Source of the DNA: Ailurus styani
Lineage: Eukaryota > Chordata > Mammalia > Carnivora > Ailuridae
Reading direction: 5' to 3'
NCBI GenBank assembly: GCA_002007465.1
Contig: LNAC01000277.1
Coordinates: 1,266,989 to 1,330,988, forward strand
DNA: 64,000 nt
Made by a program: the position numbers and the translations under genes. The notes beneath the pieces were generated by a model. The model was not told where the DNA came from. It ran no database searches and was given only the letters and a program-made list of their open reading frames with translations. Positions 34,533 to 46,398 of the stretch are shown here, piece after piece; position 1 is the first letter of the stretch, and every line of letters starts with the position of its first letter.

Positions 34533-35478
34533 GGTATTTATTCTCTCCCACTGTTCGTATATTTGGTGCTAAATTCAACCTTTTGATTTTGGTTTCTCTT
34601 AGCCATAGATGGGTTTATTTCATTTTATTCACACTCTAAACAGTTAAATGATTTCTCAACTTCAGTAATCATCAAAAAATTCTCACAAGGAAATCTTTCC
34701 TTCTTAGTTTAATGATTTATTGCTTTTCATGTCTAGAAACTTCCTTGATAATAAATGATCTTTTATATTGAACTAACCTTCTACAAAAGCACATGGGAGT
34801 GAAAGTGATTTCAAATTAACCCATAATATAAACAAAGTAATAGAATTTCTTTGCACAATGATTCGGGGCGGGGGGGTGCGGTTCACAAGGTTTCGTGGAT
34901 TCTCTCCACAGACTTCTTGATTTAGAAATAGTTTCCTGAGACCAGTTCTGTATTTCCAACCTCCTAGGTGACATTTATACCTCCATATCCATGGATCCCT
35001 CTAGNTGGTATTTATTCTCTCCCACTGTTCGTATATTTGGTGCTAAATTCAACCTTTTGATTTTGGTTTCTCTTAGCCATAGATGGGTTTATTTCATTTT
35101 ATTCACACTCTAAACAGTTAAATGATTTCTCAACTTCAGTAATCATCAAAAAATTCTCACAAGGAAATCTTTCCTTCTTAGTTTAATGATTTATTGCTTT
35201 TCATGTCTAGAAACTTCCTTGATAATAAATGATCTTTTATATTGAACTAACCTTCTACAAAAGCACATGGGAGTGAAAGTGATTTCAAATTAACCCATAA
35301 TATAAACAAAGTAATAGAATTTCTTTGCACAATGATTCGGGGCGGGGGGGTGCGGTTCACAAGGTTTCGTGGATTCTCTCCACAGACTTCTTGATTTAGA
35401 AATAGTTTCCTGAGACCAGTTCTGTATTTCCAACCTCCTAGGTGACATTTATACCTCCATATCCATGGATCCCTCTAG
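34533..35478. repeat. 472-bp exact direct duplication around an N (probable assembly artefact)
   Basis: 34533-35004 recurs at 35007-35478 at a constant offset of 474 with no mismatch seen by eye, including the G-rich run GGGGCGGGGGGG. The copies are separated only by N (35005) and one base. Best read as two contig ends covering the same sequence. Confidence 0.93.
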
Positions 35479-36995
35479 TCTTGCACACAGTTGAAAAAAG
35501 AAGCTCATGATGTCACCTTCTATCCCGTCTTCTGGCAGCAAATTCCTCTTGATTCTTCTATCAGTACAGCCTTTGTTTCATTTTTCTAACCAGGGGGTTA
35601 ATGTTTCTTCCCCCCAGTTCTAATATTGTACGTCTGTATCTATGTTTACGTACGACTCTTCTTCCCCCAGCTCCACATCCAACTCCCTAAATTCTATGCA
35701 TTCGTCCCCTAAGACCTATTTTGCAATCCCTCTCTTCTTTCACCTTCTCTGCCCCTTAACTTTTCATTCCTAAACAGCTACATTAACCTTTCAATTGTTT
35801 CAACTACCCCCTGTATGGCCCATTTTCTCTCTGGGGAGGAAATGGATGTGAGGGAAGAGGGAATTCATAGAGTGGAGGATGCTTTCCTTGCCCTTACCTG
35901 TTTCACTCTGCCAGTGAATTTTTCCCATGGTCTTAGCGATTAGTCATTTGTCTCATCTGTCTCCCTGGATTAAAACCTGATTGAGATCTGTTTTCTTTAG
36001 AGCTCTAAACATAATGCTCATACTTAGGTACTTTATAAATAAAATGTAATGAGTAATTTATTCTAGTCAATAGTATTCATGGATTTATTTTTAATATTTA
36101 GTAGTACATCTCAATAATTGGTTATATTCTCAAAGCCAAAACACACATTTCTCATTAACTTGTTTTCAATTCTCTCATCTCCCCCTAGATGAAACTATCC
36201 TGTTTGGATCACTGGGTGCCTTAATCACTTTTGTATCATTCAATTGCACTTTCAGGTAGGCAAATTCCTTTACTTTAACTCCAAATTCCACATTGAAACT
36301 AAAACAAAGCAAAGTAAACTATGTATCCCAACAACCCAGCTGAGAACTACTTCTCCTAAAGCCATCAAGACTTTTCAATTATGCGTGGTTATTGCTAGGA
36401 AATTTAGAAGGTTTAAACAGGATCCAAAACATTTTAACTAATGGAACCAAAGCAAAAGAGGAGCAATATTCCCATCTCCCTACAAAGTTTTCTCCTTTCC
36501 TAAACTTCATTTTCCTCCATCCACTTATTCTTTCTGAACTCCTTCTCTTAGACAAAACTTAGAAAAGTTTACTTTTCAAAGTGCAACCCCAACTCCAACC
36601 AACTGACATGGTATGGGAGAGAATTCAAATGAGGACCCATTCATGAAATTTTTGAGGGAATAAAAAATTCTGTGGAATCAAAGTAACATCTGAGTGCCCC
36701 AGAAGGAACAAGAATGTCTGATCTTATCAGACCAGGTCGGATTTATGGGAGCTCCAGACTGGATGAGGAACTCCTGTCTGGGGTCACCCTGGGAGGTCAA
36801 GTAATGATGAGCAGTTTGGCTTCTGGCTTCTGAGATGGGCATGCCTTGTGGGATAGGTTTCTATCTTACCGATCCTTGGAATTCAAGTGTTCAGTCAGGG
36901 TCTGTTGAGTCAAAATGAGAGTAATGAAAGGCCCTGGGGACCCACACCCAGCGTGGTGTTTGCCTACCCCAAATTCAGCTGATTCAGGATCCTAA
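35479..36995. other. Intronic DNA, nothing recognised
   Basis: CT-rich stretch at about 35640-35760; no gene or named repeat recognised. Confidence 0.5.
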
Positions 36996-37008
36996 AAAGT
37001 AGCTCGGT

Positions 37009-37221
37009 GGGGTGCCTGGGTGGCTCAGTCATTAGGCATCCGTGTTCGGCTCAGGTCATGATCCCAGGGTCCTGGGATGGAGCCCCACATCGAGCCCCAC
37101 ACTGGGCTCCCTGCTGGACCTGGAGCCTGCGTCCCCCCTCTCCCACTCCCCCCGCTTGTGTTCTCTCTCTCGCTGTGTCTCTCTCTGTCAAATAAATAAA
37201 TAAAATCTTAAAAAAAGAAAG
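37009..37221 (+). mobile_element. Carnivora tRNA-derived SINE (intermediate age)
   Basis: Full SINE with head GGGTGCCTGGGTGG and (AAAT)n poly(A) tail. Target duplication AAAGTAGCTCGGT (36996-37008) and AAAGTAGCTTGGT (37222-37234), one mismatch. It carries an internal repeat of 'agccccacatcgagccccac' near 37081-37104. Confidence 0.94.
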
Positions 37222-37234
37222 AAAGTAGCTTGGT

Positions 37235-37879
37235 ATTCCTATTAGGGACAGTAGAGATGCTGTGCTTGAGTTATTACATAAATAGTTGGATACATCTGAT
37301 TTTTTTCCTTTTGGAATGTAATGTCCCGAAGGGAAGATTCTGTCCATATCCAATACAATTCAAATAATAATGAGAATTACTATCTTTCTTAAAATAAGGG
37401 GTAGGAATCTATGAAGTGAGACTCATTCTCACCAGTAGGTGTCTCTGTTCCACCATGCTCACCAGCAAAGTCCCTTAGGTTTCCTTTGGAAATACAGATG
37501 TTACATAAAAGGTATCTTTTCTTTAGAAATGGTATACTTTAAAGAGAAGATAGAAAATGATTTCTCTTTTTATTTATATTCACTGTAATTCTGAATTTGG
37601 TTTTGCTTTTCAGCACTGGTTGCCAGTAACATTGGAGAGCATTTTCAAGATTAAACTACCCTTTTCACTCTTCGATACTTAGATTAGCTTTGTTGCTAAG
37701 CTTCATCTCACTTCAATCAGTAGTGCATTTCTGAGCAAAATAGCAAAAATGAAGTTTACGGATATGTGAGGCTGCTCAAAAGGTCAGATTCTTTCTCCTA
37801 ATCATGCATTCCCTTGTCCCTAAACCCAAGCCCTGGGTCGAGCATCCCCTGGAGTTGCCTCAGGTGTTAATTATTAAGA
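37235..37879. other. Intronic DNA, nothing recognised
   Basis: No gene or named repeat recognised. Confidence 0.5.
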
Positions 37880-38100
37880 GACGGGCTAGGCAGCACAACA
37901 GTTAAGGTTGTAGCCTCTGACTCCAGACGGACTACTTGAGTCCCAATCCTGGCTCTGCTTCTCATTACCGGATTGAGCCTCTTCCACCTCATTCCTTTTG
38001 TGCTTCTGTTTTCCAATACTGAAATAATGGTAGTACTAACAGTACATGATAAAGACTAAAGAATAAATCCATCTAGAGTGGGTAGAACACTGCATGGCAT
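37880..38100 (+). repeat. MIR element
   Basis: 'gcacaacagttaaggttgta', 'gactccagacggactacttg', 'gagtcccaatcctggctctg' and 'ctgttttccaatactgaaat' follow MIR on the plus strand. Confidence 0.75.
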
Positions 38101-38624
38101 GTGATTAGTTATATAAATATCTTTTATGTACTGAATATGTATCTTTTAGAATATATATCCCATGTGTGAAAAATAAAGGCTAGTTCCTACTTTGGCATCA
38201 CTGACCTGAATTGACAAGTTTCCTCATATGTGGACCTTCTTTGTGATTGGTCTCTCACGAACTACAGATGTTAGGATAATGAAACTAAATATTGTGGAGG
38301 TGTTCCCCGAAGTTAGTTACTTTGACTGCTCCACGTATTTTTATAAGGTAAGAGCCACTAGGAAGCCACCAGCCTTCCACTCATCACAATCGGGAAGCTC
38401 CTTTCCATGTGGAGTTGAGTTTCGTGCTTTTGTTGCAAACACAACTTGAAAAATGGACAAGTGAGTGATATAAATAGGGACTTAATCAATGGGGAAATGA
38501 TCCACCATGAAGATGCACGAAAGTTTTGTTGAAGCTGTCCTGATTTTCCAAGCAAGTTTTGATGGGGGTGTCAACTATACGGAGGGAGATGGTGAATAGT
38601 GACAACTAAAGACTGACACACATC

Positions 38625-38915
38625 AACTCATGCCAGTGTCTCAAACCCACTTTAAGTAGGTGCTATTCCCATCCTTAGTTTACAGAGGGGAAGAGGAAAA
38701 GAAGCTATGGTTAAAGGCCATGCACAGTGCTAGATATCTGATACACGTTAATTCATGTTGCCCTCGCCACCACACTGTCAGCTGATATGATTTTGTCCTG
38801 ATTAGAACAACTGGGAAACTGAGGCACAGAGAGACTCAGTAAGGTGCCCATAGCTGATAAGTGGCTGAGCCAAGATTTGAATCCAGACAGTCTGGCTCCA
38901 GAGACGGCCCTGCTG
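38625..38915 (-). repeat. MIR-type elements, reverse strand
   Basis: 'aactgaggcacagagagact', 'gctgataagtggctgagcca' and 'tttgaatccagacagtctgg' are the reverse complement of MIR. The stretch 38625-38700 looks like a second overlapping fragment ('tttacagaggggaagagg'). Confidence 0.75.
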
Positions 38916-39126
38916 AGGAAGGGCTTAGTGGAACCGTTCTTACACCTGAGATGGTCCAGTAAGAATCACTTGCAGTAATTCATCCCACTGAGCTGACGGT
39001 CGAAACTGAAGATTGCTGTGACTTCCCGGAACACCCTGGCTAAGGGGGTGCTGCTGCCTAACAAGAAGGGCTCTGTTCTGGTGTGACCAGTGATGCCCAA
39101 TACACATGTCTAAAAACGAATTGCAG

Positions 39127-39325
39127 GGCGCCTGGGTGGCTCAGTCGTTAAGTGTCTGCCTTCAGCTCAGGTCATGATCCCAGAGTCCTGGGATCAAGCC
39201 CTGAATCGGGCTCCTTGCTCAGCCAGGAGTCTGCTTCTCCCTCTCGAGCTCCCCCTGCTGGTGTTCCCTCTCTCGCTATGTCTCTCTGTCAAATGAATAA
39301 ATAAAGTCTTAAAAAAGAACAACAT
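39127..39325 (+). mobile_element. Carnivora tRNA-derived SINE (GTTAAGTGTCTGCC type)
   Basis: Full SINE with AATGAATAAATAAAG tail followed by an A-rich (ACAA)n stretch to about 39345. The target duplication is not clear. Confidence 0.92.
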
Positions 39326-39424
39326 ACAAACAAACAAACAAAAACCCAACTGAATCGTGTGGTTCCTCAGTCCCCTTGTCTGTTAAATGCTATTTCCAGG
39401 TGAAAGGCTTTGTGTGGTGTGAGC

Positions 39425-39470
39425 CTGTGCATGTGTGTGCGTGTGTGCGTGTGTTTGTGTGTGTGCACAC
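39425..39470. repeat. Interrupted (GT)n microsatellite
   Basis: GT/GC dinucleotide repeat with interruptions; accounts for the His/Thr-rich reverse frames. Confidence 0.85.
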
Positions 39471-39483
39471 ATGCGAGCGCGTG

Positions 39484-40383
39484 TTTGGAGGGAATTAAGC
39501 TGCTTTGGTTTGAGGGTAAAGGCCGTAACACAGACCATGGACAATGTCCACATAAGGACAAGTGAATCCTGAGCGCAAGTCCCCAGTCTGTGTGTTCTTT
39601 TGGTTAGTGTCACTGGGAAGGCAAGGCTGGTTTTGAATCCACAAAAGTCACTGAGAAGACCCTGAAATGGGGCCTCGGGATGGAGGCTGTTGTCAGAGTT
39701 TCTGCTCAATAAAGACCTTATAATGCTCTAAATGGGAAAATGAATTCTCCAACTGAATATGCACGCAGTGCAGAACACTGCTACTGATTCTATGTAGAGT
39801 TTAATTCCTTTTCAAAGAAGCCTTGAGAACAGAATAAACACATTATGCGTGGATGGTGTATTAAGAAGTCTCCTCTATAGGAAATGACTTTAGAATGATT
39901 ATTTTCCCTTTCCTTCGCCAGCACCTGACAATGCCCAAGAAAAAGCTAGAGTAGGGCATCCACATCCGGTCCCTGAGGATCTTTTCGTTACACGAAAATT
40001 TCTATAGTCAGAAAACATTTTTAACTTTCTCTTATGCCCCTGCCCTGAGTGGTTTTTTTTGGTTTGTTTTTTGTTTTAAATAAAAAGTGTTCACATACTA
40101 AATAGTGATCCATATCTAGCAACTTTGCTCAGCCTGGTGTTGTCTTGCTTTTTGTTCCCTGCCCTTCTATGGAAATTGTTGTCTCAGATCCTACTTGTCC
40201 CAGAAGTCATTGTCACGTTACAGCCCTTACCTTTCTTGACCCATTGGTAGGATTTTACTCTACTGACCATTTCCTTTTCTCGAAACCTGGTCTTCCCTTG
40301 GCTTCTATGATGTTATGGCACTCTCTTTGCTTTCCTCTTACCTCCCTGGCTACTTCTCAAGGTCGGCCGTCTTTGTCCTTTAT
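39484..40383. other. Intronic DNA, nothing recognised
   Basis: Contains a T/G-rich stretch at about 40050-40078. No gene supported; the frame entering the next SINE at 40399 is chance coding. Confidence 0.5.
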
Positions 40384-40398
40384 GAAGACTTCCAGTGT

Positions 40399-40595
40399 GG
40401 GTGCCTGGGTGGCTCAGTGGGTTAAAGCCTCTGCCTTCGGCTCAGGTCATGATCTCAGGGTCCTGGGATCGAGGCCCGCATCGGGCTCCCTGCTCAGCGG
40501 GGAGCCTGCTTCCTCCTCTCTCTCTGCCTGCCTCTCTGCCTACTTGTAATCTCTCTCTGTCAAATAAATAAATAAAATCTTAAAAAAAAAAAAAA
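40399..40595 (+). mobile_element. Carnivora tRNA-derived SINE (young, mustelid type)
   Basis: Near-consensus copy with an exact 15-bp target duplication GAAGACTTCCAGTGT at 40384-40398 and 40596-40610. Confidence 0.96.
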
Positions 40596-40732
40596 GAAGA
40601 CTTCCAGTGTTGGTGTTCTTCCCCCCCACCCCCAACCTCTCTTCCAATGGTTCCAAATACTGTCTGTACACTGGTCGTTCTCAAATCTACTTTTCCAGGG
40701 TAGATGATTCTCCTACTGCCACCACCACTGAA

Positions 40733-40920
40733 GATTTATTGAGGCCAAGTGCTTTATGAGCATTATTTCATCTGTTTCTCTCAATTTTCTATGAAGTAGG
40801 TTATTTCATTACTCCAGCTTCTAAAGAAGAAATAGGTTGAAGAACATAGTGTCCAAGTCACATAAGTCACAAGTCACAAGTCAAGTGACATAAGTCACTT
40901 GAACCTAGGTCTCCCCTGAC
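40733..40920 (-). repeat. MIR element with a local tandem expansion
   Basis: 'gatttattgaggccaagtgc', 'ctcaattttctatgaagtag' and 'acttgaacctaggtctcc' are reverse-complement MIR. The usual 'aaggtcacacagctagtaag' part is replaced by AGTCACA-type units at about 40856-40884. Confidence 0.7.
40881..40902. repeat. Perfect hairpin TCAAGTGAC-ataa-GTCACTTGA
   Basis: Nine-bp perfect arms with a four-base loop, next to the AGTCACA tandem units inside the MIR copy. Confidence 0.9.
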
Positions 40921-41179
40921 CCGTGTTGCTATGGACTCTGCTGCCAACAGTCATAATGATGAACGAAATCTCCGTCCTTAGTTCCAGGTGTGTTGACCCA
41001 ACTGGCAACTATTTTCCCTGGGATGTCCAACAGATCCTTTTTACCCTAAACACACCCCCGACTGAATTAATCTCTCCCCTGTCACCTAAAGCTATTCCTC
41101 TTCTGTGTGCCGTCGCACAGTGGAGGGCCCCACCTTCTAGAAGTGATGTCAGTATCCTTGATATCTCTCTTTCTCCCTT

Positions 41180-41965
41180 CTTGCCCGGCAGTACCCAAAG
41201 CCTCACAATCAGCCTCTTACATACCTCTTACATACCTATCCATAGCTCTTCACCCCCTTTGCCACCCCCTTTCACCCTCTTTGCCACCCCCCATGAGTGT
41301 GGGCCACAGTCATTTCTTGCCCAGATTAATGCCTCAACCTTGGAACTGTCTTTCCTCCCCAGGTGCTGCTCCTCCCAAGTTTATGATCCACACTGTAACC
41401 AATCAGCTTTCTGAAATGCAGTGCCCATCCTCCCGTTGCCCTCAGAAAAGCTCAGTTCCTGGATTACAAGGCACTGTGTGATTCTGTCCCTGTCCCTGTG
41501 ATTCTGTCCCTGTGTGATTCTGATTCTGTCCCTGACCCAGGGTTTCCCACACCTCCTGCCACCCACCCTGACCGTCCACACCCCACACTCTAGAATTCCT
41601 CTCATTCCCTCTCTATGCCACGTTCTCTCTTGTCTACAAGTCTATGCACAAGCTGGTCCCTTTGCCTGGAACGTTCTTCTTCTACTTCCCCACCGAGTAA
41701 CTCCTCTCTGCATTTGGTTTGTAGCTTAGATCACATGTTCTTTGGGACTGCGTGTCCCCTGGGATGAGGCTAGGTGCTCACAGCACTCGGTGCCTTTCCT
41801 GTCGGAACACTTACCATGCTGAACTACATGTGTTCATTTGCTCTTTTGCTCATTAGTCCCTAAGCTTTGCAAGCACAGTGGCCATAATCATGCCCATCTT
41901 TCTATCCTTCTATCCCCATTTCCTGGTATATGGCCAACGCTTAATAACTATTGGTTGACTCACAG
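41180..41965 (+). mobile_element. L2 LINE 3' region fossil
   Basis: Ordered L2 phrases: 'accaatcagctttctgaaat', 'ttgcctggaacgttcttctt', 'ctaagctttgcaagcacagt' and 'tatatggccaacgcttaata'. Plus strand. It may begin further left. No intact reading frame. Confidence 0.7.
41474..41536. repeat. Short minisatellite with TGTGATTCTGTCCC units
   Basis: Three to four imperfect units including shorter CCCTG and GATTCT steps, inside the L2 copy. Confidence 0.8.
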
Positions 41966-42249
41966 TCTGCCTGGTTAAACCTAGAGTTTCAACCTTCCCG
42001 AAACTGTCCGAGAAATGGCCAGGAAGAAACCTAACAAATTGTCATTCAGCTGATATTGCCGCACGTGTCAAGCCCACATCTGGCTCAGCCCTTGGTTCCA
42101 GGACATGTTTTTGCTGTGTGGATCTCCTGGGTCAAGAAGTTTTCACAAGCCAGGTCCTACTCTATAGCACGGGCATCCCCCTTTGGAGGGTATCCCTTAC
42201 AAAGCGTACCAGTCTTCCCAGGAAGTGTCGGGATGTCTGAGCTACTGTG

Positions 42250-42540
42250 ACTCAGCCCCTCTGTTCCTGCTGTTCTGCAGCTCTTGCCTTTGTATAAACC
42301 TCATCATTCGTGACCTCCCTGCTCATCCTGCCTACTGACTCCCCCTTTCCCTGGCTGCTCTGCATCCTGCTACCTTGGGGAACTTCCTGAAATACTAACC
42401 TAATCATTGCTGTTTCGATGTCTTTGTTGGCTTCTCATTGCCTGTAAGATAATGTTGAAGCACCTTAGCGAGGCTGTTGGTAATTTTACCCCAAACCCAT
42501 TTTTTTCCATGTCGCACTATACTTATTTCCCTATAATATG
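42250..42540 (+). repeat. Probable second L2 fragment
   Basis: 'cttctcattgcctgtaagat' followed by 'aatgttgaagcaccttagcg' and 'ggctgttggtaattttaccc' resemble the L2 phrase '…ctccccattgccctcaggataaagtccaaactcctt…'. Confidence 0.4.
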
Positions 42541-42574
42541 TCATGAGCTCTTAGAGTAAGGAAACTATGCTTCA

Positions 42575-43080
42575 TTTGTCAATCCATCCATTCATTACCC
42601 ACCAATCAATTCACCAAGTAATGGAGCACTGCTGGGTGCCAGGCACTAGAATAAACTGGTGAGAGAAATCAGACATGATTGCTGTTCTCAAGCTGTGAGA
42701 CAAGCATTTGTAAAAATAATCAGTAAATGAGTTTATTTACAAACAAACATGTTCTATGAAGGAAAGGTTGAGGTTCTACACAACAAAGAAGATTAACCTA
42801 GACTGGGGGTCAGGGATCCTTTTCTAAGGAAGCGATGGTTCGTAAGAAGGATAAAGAGGAGTAAGTAGATGTAGAATGGGTAGAAAAGTTAGATTCCTTC
42901 ACCTTGCAAAGTTTTCCCTCAGTGCATAGCATAGAAGGGGAGCTCAATAAATACCTGCTGAATGAATCAGGAGTGGTGGAGTCAGGAAAAGTCAAGTCAG
43001 ACCTTGTCTTGGAGGAAGACTTTAAACCGAGCTATGCTGGGGGTTTCCAGGCTGTGCCAGAGGAGAGATGAACACAGTGT
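42575..43080 (+). repeat. Ancient mammalian repeat with an L2 3' end inside
   Basis: 'gctgggtgccaggcactaga' and 'tgattgctgttctcaagctg' match a common old repeat (…tgtgccaggcactgt…). An L2 3' tail ('cagtgcatagcatagaaggg' then 'gctcaataaatacctgctga') sits at about 42895-42968. Confidence 0.45.
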
Positions 43081-43441
43081 TTGTTCAAGTGGAGGATGAC
43101 AGTTTCTGTAGACAGGTGTATAAGTACCGGGAAAACATTGCTTCCCTACCTCATTTCAAGTAGAAAGGAAAAAAAGTGAATTGAAAGTTAAATGTAAGAA
43201 CGGATTCATTTGGGATATCAACCTTATCACATGACATTCAGGGGATACCAAAGCTAAACCTGAAACTTTGTCCTTTGGATTCACACATAGTAGGGAGGCC
43301 ACCCGAGCTCCCTGAATCCAAATTACTAACTACAGTGAGCAGCAGGTAGACAGTTACCCATGCTTTCAGGCCCCGCTTTGGCACAGTCTGACTTTGGAGT
43401 CTTTAAAACACAGCTTTTGTTTTCTATTTGCAAATGTTTTT

Positions 43442-43627
43442 TTTTAAAAGATTTTATTTATTTATTTGGTACAGAGAGAGAGATTACAAGTAGGCAGAGA
43501 GGCAGGCAGAGGGGGAAGCAGGCTCCCTGCTGACCAGAGAGCCCGATGCAGGCCTCGATCCCAGGACGCTGAGATCATGACCTGAGCCGAAAGCAGAGGC
43601 TTTAACCCACTGAGCCACCCAGGCGCC
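43442..43627 (-). mobile_element. Carnivora tRNA-derived SINE (young, mustelid type)
   Basis: Reverse SINE with an exact 18-bp target duplication CTATTTGCAAATGTTTTT at 43424-43441 and 43628-43645. Confidence 0.96.
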
Positions 43628-43645
43628 CTATTTGCAAATGTTTTT

Positions 43646-44456
43646 GTGTTCAGAGAATCCAGACAGGTCCCTGTATTCCTCCAGGTCAAATTCTGTTCAG
43701 TTCTCATAAGCTTTTTGTCAGGGATTTCAAGCAGGGTGTGCTCTGCTTGGCATACTACGTACCCTGGGGTGACTGTATCCATCTATCTCCTTCACAGAAA
43801 GTATAGCTTTCTTTGGCAAAAGTCAGAATTTCAAATACCTTATGAAGACGGCAGCTTAGTTTTATTTGCTGAGGATACTTAATGGTTGGTTAATTCTTTG
43901 TAAATAGAAGTAGCAAGGAACACATACTATCAGCAAGTGCCTATTTTTACAGCTAAGCAAACAAACAATGATTTGCTTTCCTGCTATTAATGGAACTGTT
44001 CTTATGGTGATACTGATCGTACCATGCCTGGGGTTAGGATACGAGGAGATACACCTTGGTGGTGATAGATACCCACAGTCATAACTGCCTGGTGGATCCT
44101 TCAAAGACAGGTAACACAAGGTCACGACTGGTAGCTCTGGTGGCAAAAGTGTGATATTTATAATGGAAGACTTAACACTAATTAGAAAGCAATCAGATGA
44201 CAAGGCAGTCTTTGCTGTCGGGAAGGATATATTTTAAAAAGTCAAAACATTGTGAGTCACTCTTTTACAATGCAATTCTCTATTTTGGCTCCACCTTGTT
44301 AATTTGCAAACCAGCTTCTACTCTAAGAGAGGAAAGGAAAAAAAAGATTTTCACATAAAATCACCCAAGAAGCTTTCTTTCACTATATAGCTTGAATACC
44401 ACCGAGTATTGTTTAAACGCTCATTAAATGACTGTTTTAGTTGTAAAGATACTGAA
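43646..44456. other. Intronic DNA, nothing recognised
   Basis: No gene or named repeat recognised. Confidence 0.5.
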
Positions 44457-44471
44457 ACTAATACTTTTTCT

Positions 44472-44682
44472 TTTTTTAAAGATTTTATTTATTTATTTGA
44501 GAGGGAGAGGGTGAGAGAGAGAGGGCATAAGCAAGAGCGAGAGTGAGAGCACAAAAGCAGGGGGAGGGAGAAGCAGGCTCCCCGCTGAGCAGGGAGCCTA
44601 ACACAGGGCTCAGCCCAGGACCCTAGGATCATGACCTGAGCCAAAGGCAGATGCTTAACTGACTGAGTAACCCAGGTGCCCC
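44472..44682 (-). mobile_element. Carnivora tRNA-derived SINE
   Basis: Reverse SINE with a long GA-rich middle. Target duplication ACTAATACTTTTTCT (44457-44471) and ACAAATGCTTTTTCT (44683-44697), two mismatches, so moderately old. Confidence 0.93.
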
Positions 44683-44697
44683 ACAAATGCTTTTTCT

Positions 44698-45928
44698 AAA
44701 TTATAAATTTTCTTGTTTAATTTGAGCTAATCCTAGGACTGATGAAGATGATCCACATCTCTTCCTGGCAAAGTTTTAGGTATTAGCTAGAGTCTTAAGA
44801 TCTATAGGGGAATAAAAAGCAAAAGAGTCATTGGCTTCTTAAAATAAGAGGCTTAGATTAACAACTGTAAAAAGCTTAAGAAATAAAGGCATCAGAAATA
44901 AATTTGTTTTTAGTGGAGAATAAAGAGCAAGAGGCATAATGTCAGGTCCTCATTTTGCTTTGTATTTTTTCCCCTCCCCTAAAGCTTTCTTTAAATAGTG
45001 ACCAGTTTTATGTATACTCAGAAATGAAACCTAAAGTATTCATGTGAAAAGGAAAATGGCAGTTCTAGGGCTGCTTGACAATTTAACAAAAGCATCAAGA
45101 GGAAAAAGAGAGAAAATTGAATAGTGGTTAGCTTTCCATGGTAGAAGAGAAAAATCTTGTTCCCGGTTAAGCCCATGGATTTGGTCTGGAGTTGCCCCTA
45201 TATTGAGCAGTGACCTGTGGGATTCTACACTCCTTCACTGTCATTCTTGATTTGTGTCTCAAATAGCATATTAATTCCTAGTGGTCTAGTGGCTTCGTGG
45301 GGGGAGGGCACAACATGTTGCATGAGTTTTGGACTGAGCTGGGCAATCAGTCTCCTCAGGGCTCTTGGCGGGTTCAGGGTTAAAGTGAGGCCACTACAAC
45401 AGACTTAGGCATCTGGCCGATGGTGTTAAAGCAAGCGCCCTTGTGGGAATCAAGCCCGCGTCACACATAAAAAGGTAGAAATGTTCTACTTCTTGGTGGA
45501 CAGTCGGTGGCCTTGTCATACGTGTGCTCCCCAGTAGCCAGAAGTGAGTGTCCACAGCAGAAGGACCACACCAGCTGCCCTGAGCAGCCCCTCCACACGG
45601 CACCGGTGTTATCACCCTTGCTGAAATCCCTCTTCCTTGTAAAGAATGCCTCACATCATGAAAACTCACAATTTTCTAATTTGCCTATAATTTTAGCACC
45701 TTCCCTTAGGTCCTGAGGTTTATTTTTGTTTTCTGCAATTACACTTCCAAGTGTCTTTCTTTCTGTTCCATCTGAATGGCTAAAGTGAGGTAGGGAACTG
45801 AAGATCCTGTTAATTTGGAACCTTTTCGGCGGTCAGCCTGGAGGGAAGAAAGGGAGGAGAGATTCCTCAATAAAGCTCTGTGAATTCAGCTTCACAGTGC
45901 ATTTCATCAATCTGCAGTGAGCTTTAAA
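44698..45928. other. Intronic DNA, nothing recognised
   Basis: No gene or named repeat recognised. Confidence 0.5.
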
Positions 45929-45942
45929 AATATTCAATTATT

Positions 45943-46142
45943 GGGGCGCCTGGGTGGCTCAGTGGGTTAAGCCTCTGCTTTCTGCTCGGGTCATGATCTC
46001 AGCGTCCTGGGATCGAGGCCCGCATCGGGCTCTCTGCTCAGCGGGGAGCCTGCTCCCCCCACCCCCTCTGCCTGCCTCTCTGCTCTGCCTACTCATGATC
46101 TCTGTCTTTCTGTCAAATAAATAAAATAAAAATCTTTAAAAA
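45943..46142 (+). mobile_element. Carnivora tRNA-derived SINE (young)
   Basis: Full SINE with target duplication AATATTCAATTATT (45929-45942) and AACATTCAATTATC (46143-46156). Confidence 0.94.
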
Positions 46143-46367
46143 AACATTCAATTATCTTCATTTTTAGAGCCAAGCTTAACTTGTAGAAGTTTTTGAGAAA
46201 CTTTTAAAGACACTGGCTCTTTGTCAATTGAAATAAATCATTTGATGTGACTGGAGTCAAAAACCCATTGAAAGTAAGGTTGATAGTTGGCAGGTATTTC
46301 ATGACTCAAAGACAATCATGAGTGGTTCTCCAGGTCTCATGGAAGAGTTCAGTTATAGCTGCCTCCC

Positions 46368-46398
46368 ATTCATCCATCCATCCATCCACCCATCCACT
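46368..46398. repeat. (CATC)n microsatellite
   Basis: About seven CATC/CATT units, probably grown from the CATTCATTCA head of the adjacent old repeat (to about 46550). Confidence 0.85.

Noticed and set aside
41107..41481. Overlapping 124- and 163-codon frames in a CT-rich region (40923-41481)
   Set aside because: The region is an L2 fossil with a minisatellite; overlapping open frames reflect low stop density in CT-rich DNA.
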